From Austropuccinia psidii (Eukaryota > Basidiomycota > Pucciniomycetes > Pucciniales > Sphaerophragmiaceae): a stretch of DNA of 64,000 bases. Made by a program: the position numbers and the translations under genes. Positions 55,977 through 64,000 of this stretch are shown here, piece after piece (within the stretch, counting starts at the first letter, position 1; every line of letters begins with the position of its first letter). The stretch lies in the NCBI GenBank assembly GCA_023105745.1, contig JALGQZ010000001.1:41440082-41504081 (forward strand). Direction: 5' to 3'. Below the pieces are notes generated by a model. The model was not told the DNA's origin and did no database searches. It saw only the letters and a list, made by a program, of their open reading frames with translations.

Positions 55977-56639
55977 TGTGAGCCTGCAAGCATGAAACGA
56001 ATTACATGCTACACAAACTCCAAACACTTTCATTAAATTTTCTTTGAATTATTTCAATTCATCTGTGTAAATTCACTTTTAATTTTGTTTTCTTCTATTT
56101 TTTGTTGATAAGTCACTCATTTAAGATTAGTTGTTATAGTGATCTTATTTACAAGTCACTCATTTAATTTTAGTAGTTATAGAAACATTTTTTCATCTTG
56201 GTTCTATAACACCCTTTTACCTTGTTGCAATAGTGGCTTGACTTCTATAACAACCACCTACTATTTTTTTTCATATATTGTTACTATAACAATACCCTTT
56301 ATGATAAAAAGTGTATTAATCTATTTGTGTTTTATGTTGATTTTGTATCTAAAGCATTTAAGAGAAACATCCTTCTTGATAATGATTCCTCAGAGCTCTT
56401 AGAAATATATTTTTACAAATAAATTCGTAACAATTTCTTGTTATTAGATCTCTCAAATATAAGTAGTTAAAAATTACTTTTAGTATTTTTTTGTTGGTGA
56501 AGCCCATTCCACCAATTAGAATACCTTTTTAATAGTGCCGTCTCTATCAATTAAACCTGATAGTATTCCACTACCTTTTTAGTTTATTAAAATTCCTAGT
56601 AATTATACTGGAAGCCACGTTAGAGGCCCCAGGCTAACA
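55977..56639. repeat. Small solo LTR in D (663 bp)
   Basis: Starts TGTGAGCCTGC and ends CCAGGCTAACA, an imperfect inverted pair, flanked by ACAAT at 55972-55976 and 56640-56644. B has CCTTGGATCATGGGGACAAG at the empty site. Its right end matches the fragment in E pol. Confidence 0.85.
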
Positions 56640-57049
56640 ACAATGGGGACAAGACCCCTTGAAGGCATTGTCCAAGACTTTCTAAGACTGGACTTTGCCA
56701 GATGAGTACACTTCATATATGCATTGGGCATCATTTTGTGAGCACAAGAGCTCAGTGGTCATCATTTTGGGATACATACCAAGGCCATACCCCAAGGACA
56801 ACACAGATTGAATCAGAAGAAAGAAAAAGCATATTTTGAAGTGGAATACTTACTCAAAACTTGAAAGAGGGGGGGAATCAATTGAATTTGACAGAGAAGA
56901 ATTGAAGAAGGATTTTCAGGATAATGGTAAAGAGGAAAATAAAATTAAAATAAAATTTTTGAAAAAAATTGTGGGGATATTGAGACGCCACTCAACAGTG
57001 GCAGGGTATTATGGTGTTCAGGAGCGCACCAGCTTCAAGAGGGGGATAC
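56640..57049 (+). other. 3' noncoding end of D with polypurine tract
   Basis: Collinear with 10429-10830 of B (GGGGACAAGACCCCTTG; AGCGCACCAGCTTCAAGAG). Tract AAGAGGGGGATAC at 57037-57049. The sense frame seen in B is broken here. Confidence 0.7.
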
Positions 57050-57809
57050 TGTAACAACCACTCACCAGGGGTAAGGGTATTCATCAATAAACCCACTCAA
57101 ACACCTCAAATCAGAAGATCCAATATCTGCATCAGCATTCAGCTTCAGAAATCCTCCCTGCTGAAACATGCATACAGCTTGTTACTTCAATACAGCCTGT
57201 CAACATCTGTACAGGTTGGATTCACCCAATAAAGTTTCAATACACCAGCATGAAACTGTATGATCACTCAAATACACCACACCTCTTGTACAGGCTCTGT
57301 ACAGCTGTACAGGACCTGTATTGGCCAGACTCAATTCAATAATTCAATTCTCTCATGAAAATTCTTGCTCTGGATCAGGGCTGGTGATTCTCACATATAC
57401 CAGCCCCTCTTTCTCCCCCTGGGGACTTTTCCCCAGTTAATTAATTTAGTTTATTTATTATTATATGAATATTCTTATCCTTATTTTGGGTATTATATTT
57501 ATTTAATATTAAGTTAGTCTTTGCATTTCTCTCTTCACCTGTACAGTATGAGTTGGGTGGCCATATCCTTATTAACCTTTCTCTTTTCATTCTGACAGGT
57601 TGAAACAGTGGAGTTGGACTTGTTTGTGGTTGGCTCTTCTATTCTTTACTCTTATTTCTTTTTTTGCTGCTTTCTTATATTCTTTGTTTAGTAATTCATC
57701 TCTTGAACTCTTAAGTGTATCCCTTCTTATCATATCTTTGAGCCCTCCATGAGTGAGTCCCAGTTTACTGAGTGCCAGGCCCTCTTCACTTAGAAGAGCC
57801 CCTGTGACA
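57050..57809 (+). repeat. 3' LTR of element D (760 bp)
   Basis: TGTAACAACC to CCCCTGTGACA. It differs from the 5' copy at a few percent of positions by eye, more than the B pair. Confidence 0.94.
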
Positions 57810-57814
57810 GTATG

Positions 57815-60195
57815 GCCTAGATATTTCCAAAGGTAAAAATAGGCACATTACCATTGGTACCAACAAGGAAAAGAAATTTTCACTTGATATATACCAGATA
57901 TCTTCTCAAGATCCACTGGAAGAACTTCTAAATGAATTCAGGAAGGGACAGTTTAGCCCTACCCTCACCAGTAAACAAAAACTAAGTTTACTGAGGATGC
58001 TGTGAAAGAACAGACCAGCATTTTCCATTGGTGAAGAACCACTAGGTAAGATCAAAGGCCATGATATAGAACTATATCTGGATGTGGAAAGACCTTATCC
58101 ACCCATGCTTAGGAGACCTCCTTATCCAGCAAGCCTGGAAATCAGGAAGGAAATTTAAAAACACATCAATGAACTGCTGGACATGGATGTCATCAGGAAT
58201 ATTGGACATAATGAAATAGTGGAAATCACCACCCCTCTCCTAATCACATGGCATGATGGCAAGTCTAGACTGTGTGGAGACTGTAGAGCTCTAAATAACT
58301 ACACAGAAGCAGACAGGTAGCCTATACCTAGGATTCCTCATGCCTTGGACAAACTGGCAAAAGCCAAATACATAACCAAAATGGATTGTATGAAACGCTT
58401 CCACCAAAATGGAGTTAAACCAAACTCCATGAAATTTCTCAGAAGAATATTCCATATGGGCATATATGAGTATACCAGGATGCCATTTGGCATCAAAAAT
58501 GCACCAGCCCACTTCCAAAGGATGATGGACACAATATTTCAAGAAGAAATATTGGAAGGCTGGATGGTGGTATATATTGATGATATCATTATATACTCAG
58601 GGACATGGGAAGACCATGTACAATACATAGACAGAGTGCTGCGTAAATGTAAACCCATCAATCTGAAGATTTCACTGAAAAAGTGTAATTTTGGCCAACA
58701 AGAACTACTAGCTTTAGGACATAAAGTCTCAGGTCTTAGTCTGGTAATTGACCAGAATAAAGTAGCAGCAGTACTGAAAAAGCCAGTACCAAAGAGCATC
58801 AAAGAGATGCAATCTTTCCTTGGGTTTGCTAGCTACTATAGAAGCCACATCAAGAATGTTTCCCATATAACTAGTACTTTATAGAAGTTATGTTCAAAAG
58901 ATGTAGTTTTTGAAATTACCAAGGAAAGTAGGGATGCATATGAGAGGATAAAACATGAACTCAAAAATGCATCTGTGCTCATCTTGCCTGACTTTGAACT
59001 ACCATTCAAGCTATATATAAATGTGTCATGTAGCAAAGGCTTAGGAGCAGCCCTTCACCAAAGACAAATTGTGGATGGTGAACCAAGAGAGGGAGTAATA
59101 TGTTACATCTCTAGGTAACTGAAAGATTCAGAAGCCAGATGTGGGGCCACCCAGACTGAATGTCTATTTCTAGTCTGGGCTCTGGAAAACCTCCATTATT
59201 ATCTGGAGGTTGCAGTATTTGAGGTCTACATAGACTGCACAGCCGTGAAGTCTTTACTAAACATGAAGACTACAAATAGACACATTCTGAGATGGTAAAT
59301 AGCCATCCAGGAGTATAGAGGGAACATGACCATCATATACAAGGAAGGTAAAAGCCATACCAATGCAGATGGCCTCAGCAGGTGGCCACTGGATAATGTC
59401 AAAAGCATTCCAGCTTATGGCCCTGAAGTTGCAGCAAAGATCCCTATCCATTTAATGGAGATAGATAGGAAGAAGAACTCCAGACTTTCTGAATGGGCAC
59501 CAGAATGTGGTACCTTTGACAGTGGAAACACTGAGTCAGAAGGAACAGAAACTCCCACACTGGGAATAAGTTCCTCAGAACTGCACAATGAATTTTTTGG
59601 TGCAGTCCTGAAGTCTTATGCAAAACATAAACAATGTGGCATATTACTACAACTCCTTCAGCAAAAATACAGGAGTACAGAGCTGGAATCCCAGCTGGAG
59701 GAACCCTGGTTGAGGGCCTATAAGGATAACAAATTCTTCCTTATCAATGGCCTGCTCTATCAAAGGGAAAAGCACACCAGTGCACTCACAGTGGTAGACA
59801 GAGACCACATCTCTCTGATCCTGCAAGAATGTCATGAATTCCCCTATATAGGACACATGAGTGAGGACAGAACCAGAGAGAGGGTAGCAAGCACAGCTTG
59901 GTGGCCCAAGTGGGAACAAGAGTTGAGTGAATACATGAAAACTTGTGAAAGATGCCAAAAGGCAAATAGGAAACATGGGAAGAATTATGGGTTACTTCAA
60001 AATATAGAGGAACCCAAACACCCATGGGAAACCATCAATATGGACTGGGTCACCAGACTTATCCCAGGGGGAAAAGAAAACTACAATGCCTGCTTAATCA
60101 CAGTTGATAGGTTCAGTAAGGGCATGAGGTGTCTACCATGCCATAAAGAGGACACAGCCATGGATACTGCTCTGTTATTCTGGAATCACATCATA
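57815..60195 (+). pseudogene. pol: Pol of F: end of protease, RT, RNase H, integrase N-terminus, broken
   Basis: Continues from 26119 (QRMY-GLDISK). [39 protein letters not shown] near 58573. RNase [18 protein letters not shown] (Asp to Asn at the first catalytic site), [20 protein letters not shown]. Integrase [12 protein letters not shown] ... CERCQ, then NMDWVTRL. Stops include TGA near 58002, TAA near 58156, TAG at 58318, TAG at 58882, TAA near 59116 and TAA near 59297. A solo LTR splits it at 60195. Confidence 0.92.
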
Positions 60196-61622
60196 TGTCA
60201 GCCTGTGACTCAAAACCAGAGCACAAGCATGACAGCCAAAATACCATAAACCAATGGTATAGCCAAGATAACACCAAAACATGGAACTGAGCCAAATCAG
60301 CTCAAAGGGTATCAAAAGAAAGAGGAAACTCACCTCTTCCTGAAAATATAAGTCCCATCACCATAGGACTAAAAATAACAAAGTCATTCCTGCTCAAAGT
60401 TATTGCTGAGCATAAACCTTAATTTTCACCTCTCATCTAAAATCTAGAAGGAGAGGCTTAACCCCATCGAATGGGTACTCAAAATGAAGCTCTAAGCCAG
60501 GGCTATCCAGTGGTACCAGCCAAACTGAGCTAGCACCAATATTACTGGAGTTATGGTCAATTTCAGGCCAAATAAGGGTGAACAAAACATTCACCTCTCA
60601 TCTAACTTCTACAGTTTTAGTGTGGGATACCTGATGTGGGGTCTTTTTGGAAAGAGCACAATCAGGGCTATCTGATGGTGTCATCCACTTTCTAATATCT
60701 CATTTACTGCAGAAGTTATGGGGCAAACAAGCTCAATACAGCTTTTTGCCTAAAACACGCAAATGTACAAAAATCTTGTACATGGGATAACTTTGCCATA
60801 TTTAATGATACCCATATCAAATGAGGTACCATTGTGTAGAGCACATACAGGGCTAAAAAGCGAACAAATTTTGAGGTTGATATCTCAAGAATAGACAAAG
60901 GTATAGCTGTTTCAAGGTTAAAATCCCACCTGCTGTCATATACAGCCTTACCATGGGATAATATCCCATAATCATGAATATGAGGTGTCAAATAGACAAA
61001 GAAGCATGTTTTTACTTCAATACCTCATACGTCAGTCAATACAGGGGACCCATACAGTTTCTGTAAAGCATTCTACACGTCATACACATCAGAATCAGGC
61101 TGTGAGGTCCCCAGATGAAAATTTTCACCCTGTATTGGTGAAAACCGCCTAGATGTGGTTTTTGTGGTTTCAAAACCACATCTGAGCCCAATACAGCCTA
61201 TACAGGCTGTTTGCAAACCACAAGCCAGTACTAGAAAGTGAAAAAATCTTCACTTCCTCTACGTGGAAAGGTCTAGCACCCTTTCCACCCCATTTCAGGA
61301 TAAAAAGGAGGCTTTTGACAGCTAGAATTGTTTCCTCATCCTGCTCTTGAATACCCTACTTAGTAAAATGTCAAAAACAGTTTTACTCTTGGGTAATAAA
61401 CAGGTACAATTATATATTTAATTAGTGTAACTCTTATTATATTAACCCAACTGGTAAGATTGCACCCTGGGTTCTCAATAGCGCTCACCACCACTATTAT
61501 CCAATAGTAGAACCCCTTAATTATATTATAAATCATCTTTTTAATCAATTTTCTATGTGTCACAGTCATAATTCTAGTTGTAAATACCTTTATTACCACT
61601 TCAATATAGACTCAGCCTGACA
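60196..61622 (+). repeat. Solo LTR of F type in F integrase
   Basis: 1427 bp, TGTCAGCCTGTGAC to CTCAGCCTGACA, flanked by TCATA at 60191-60195 and 61623-61627. Removing it and one TCATA restores [17 protein letters not shown]. Confidence 0.94.
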
Positions 61623-62589
61623 TCATATCCACCTGGGGAGTCCCTAAGATAATCATTAGTGATAGGTACCCAAAATTCACATCTGAATTTTGGACCAACA
61701 TATATGACATTCTTGGAACCAAGCTTGCATTTTCCACAGCTTACCATCCACAAACAGATGGCCTAGCTGAAAGGATGATCTAGACAATGGAGGATATCCT
61801 TAGAAGGTTCTGTGCCTATGGTGTGGAATACAAGGACCATGAGGGATACACCCATGACTGGGTTACCCTTCTAACAGCTGTCAAACTGGCTTATAATACA
61901 CGTCAGCACTCTAGCACAGGAAAAACACCCGCAGTGGTAGAGAAAGGGTGGAATCCCCTGCTTCCTGTTGATCACTTGAAGAAGAATCTTCTGACCATCA
62001 ACCCCACAGCCAAGCACTTCCATGAAATGTGGACAAGGCCTGTGACACAGCTTCCAAATGCCTAGCTGAAGCAAAAGAATATAATAAGCAGAGGTGGGAC
62101 AAGAAACACATGGAACCTGACTTTAAGGAAGGGGACCAGGTGCTAGTGTCCACACCAAACTTTAATAATTTTAAAGGACCTAAGAAAATGAGAGACTCAT
62201 TTGTAGGGCCCTTCACTTTCATTAAATTGATAGGGAAAAATGCAGTGGAAGTCAAACTTACAGAGGAATTTTCCAGAAAGCACCCAGTCTTTCCAGCAAG
62301 TTTGGTCAAGCCATACTTCCAAACAGAGGAGTACAAATTCCCCTCCAGGAAGAAGAACCCCACACCACCTGATATAGTGGAATTGGAGGACTCCCCTGGA
62401 CCTGTGAGTAAAATCATCAGGGCCAGGAAGATCAGACTTAATGGGAAAGATCAGATACAATACTTAGTCAGATTCAAGAACCAAACAGCTGATAAAGACA
62501 AATGGTTGGCAGAAGATGCCATACCACATGGGAACCTTCATTTAAGAAGATTAAGAGCCTCTAGGAGGACTGAACAGTCTCATCAATGA
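61623..62589 (+). pseudogene. pol: Pol of F: integrase core end and chromodomain
   Basis: [30 protein letters not shown], then TAG in place of Gln near 61779, CAYGVEYKDHEGYTHDW, a frameshift near 62035-62062, DFKEGDQVLVSTPNFNN, and a chromodomain-like end (QYLVRFKNQTADKDKWLAED). It ends RRTEQSHQ at 62589. The tract TTAGAGGGAGGGTA before 62614 is the polypurine primer. Confidence 0.9.
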
Positions 62590-62613
62590 TGATCCTTTCT
62601 TAGAGGGAGGGTA

Positions 62614-64000
62614 TGTCAGCCTGTGACTCAAAACCAGAGCACAAGCATGACAGCCAAAATATCATAAACCAATGGTATAGCCAAGATACCACCAAAACAT
62701 GGGGCTGAGCCAAATAAGCTCAAAAGGTATCAAAAGCAAGATGAAACTCACCTATTTGTGGAAATATAAGTCCCATCACCATAGGACAAAGAATAACAAA
62801 GTTATTCCTGCTCAAAGCTATTTCTGAGCATGAACCTTAATTTTCACCTCTCATCTAAAATCCAGAAGGAGAGGCTTAAACCCATCAAATGGGTACTTAA
62901 AATGAAGGTTTAAGCCAGGGCTATCCAATGGTACAAGCCAACCTGGGCTAGCACCAATATTACTGAAGTTATGGTCAAATTCAGACCAAATAAGGTTGAA
63001 CAAAACATTCACCTCCCATCTAGCTTCTACAGTTTTAGTGTGAGATACCTGAAGTGGATTTTTTTGGAAAGAGCACAACCAGGGCTATCTGATGGTGTCA
63101 TCCATTTCCTCATATCTCAACTATAGCAGAATTTGTGGGGCAAACAAGCCCAATACAGCTTTTTGCCTAAACCACGCATATGTACAAAAATCTTGTACAT
63201 GGTATAACTTTGCCATATTTAATGATAACCGTATCAAATAAGATATCATTGTGTAGAACACATACAGGGCTACACACTGATTCAGTTTTTGAGGTTGATA
63301 TCTCAAGAACTGACAAAGGTATAGCTGTTTTAATGTCAAAATCCCACATTCTGACCAATACAGCTTTACCATGGGATAATATACCATAACCATGACTATG
63401 AGGTGTCAAGCTGACAAAGAAGCATTTTTATACTTTAATACCTGATATGTCAGTCAATACTGGGGTCCCATACAGTTTCTGTACAACATTCTACGCGTCA
63501 TACACATCAGAAGAGGGCTATGTGGTCCCCAGATGAAATGTTTCACCCTTTATTGGTGAAAACTGCGCAGATGTGGTTTCAAAGCCACATCTGAGCCCAA
63601 TACAGTTAATACAGGTCCTTTCCAGCCACAAGCCTGTCTCAGAGAGTGAAAAAATCTTCACTGCCTCTACGTGGAAAGGTTTAACAGCCCTTCCACCCCA
63701 TTTCAGGATAAAAAGGAGGCTTTCCACAGCCAGAATAGCTTTCCTCATCCTTCTCTTGAATAACCTACGTAGTAAACTGTCAAAAACAGTTTTACTCCTG
63801 GGTAATAAACAGGTATAATTATAATTTTCATTATTCTAGTCTTTATTATTGTAACCTAACAGGTAAAGCTGCACCTAGGGTTTTCAACAATGCTCACCAC
63901 CACTATATTCAATATAGTAAAGCCCTTTTATTCTTTAATTACACCCTCTTTAACTCTCATAACCTTTTTTTAAGTCCTTTTTACTGTGTCACAGTCATAG
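62614..64000 (+). repeat. 3' LTR of F, cut by the window end
   Basis: Starts TGTCAGCCTGTGACTC and follows the other F LTRs to about 40 bases before the expected end (the solo copies end about 60 bases after GTGTCACAGTCATA). Confidence 0.93.

Larger units (their letters stand above)
26120..57809 (+). mobile_element. Element D: decayed Tf1/sushi-like element carrying E, C and a solo LTR
   Basis: LTRs at 26120-26880 and 57050-57809, with GTATG on both sides (26115-26119 and 57810-57814). Net of inserts it is about 10 kb and collinear with B, including the antisense gene. Gag and pol have several stops and deletions. E entered its pol at 32089, C the post-pol region at 43754, and a solo LTR its 3' region at 55976. 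Confidence 0.95.
9395..64000 (+). mobile_element. Element F: old Ty3/Gypsy element that hosts all later insertions
   Basis: Left LTR 9395-9660 plus 20083-21243, interior pieces 21244-23212, 24637-26119, 57815-60195 and 61623-62613, and right LTR from 62614, cut by the window end. Removing the insertions, each with one copy of its 5-bp duplication, gives one continuous gag-pro-RT-RH-IN order. The coding frames carry many stops, so F is dead. It is the oldest layer of the main nest. Confidence 0.92.

Overview
The window is almost wholly made of LTR retrotransposons of the Ty3/Gypsy (Metaviridae, chromodomain-bearing) type, inserted into one another. I find no host housekeeping gene, rRNA, tRNA or bacterial-style operon. 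Base composition is AT-rich, short introns (50-68 nt) are visible, and the gag-pol proteins look like those I know from rust fungi. My best guess is a TE-rich Pucciniales genome, most like Austropuccinia psidii; this rests on recognition, not on a search.

Layout. (A) 1-4425: 3' part of a + strand element, end of pol plus a 1.84 kb LTR. It sits in an LTR fragment of a related element (H, 4426-4611), which sits in the 3' half of another element (G, 4612-6952). 6953-9394 holds only an old LTR remnant. (F) 9395 to beyond 64000: an old, mutated + strand element that is the host of everything else. Its 5' LTR was split by intact element B (9661-20082, - strand, target duplication GGGTA). Its gag was hit by a solo LTR (23213-24636, AGGGG), its protease by element D (26120-57809, GTATG), and its integrase by another solo LTR (60196-61622, TCATA). 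D is decayed and + strand. It carries E (32090-42896, CAGAT), C (43755-53827, - strand, GTGGG) and a small solo LTR (55977-56639, ACAAT). E carries a 1.37 kb fragment in its pol.

B, D, E and G form one lineage (Tf1/sushi-like). Gag and pol are separate frames joined by a G GGA AAA slippery site with a covarying stem-loop. There is no tRNA-type primer site; instead the first bases after the 5' LTR are complementary to a site inside the LTR, as in Tf1 self-priming. Two 101-105 nt intron-like modules follow pol. In B and D an antisense, spliced gene with a six-cysteine cluster lies before the 3' LTR. A, C and F form a second lineage with a TGG-type primer site, one long gag-pol frame, and an overlapping first ORF whose putative intron contains the gag-pol start codon.

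B and C look youngest (LTR pairs about 0.5% and 1% different by eye, long open pol frames). D, E and F carry many stops and frameshifts.
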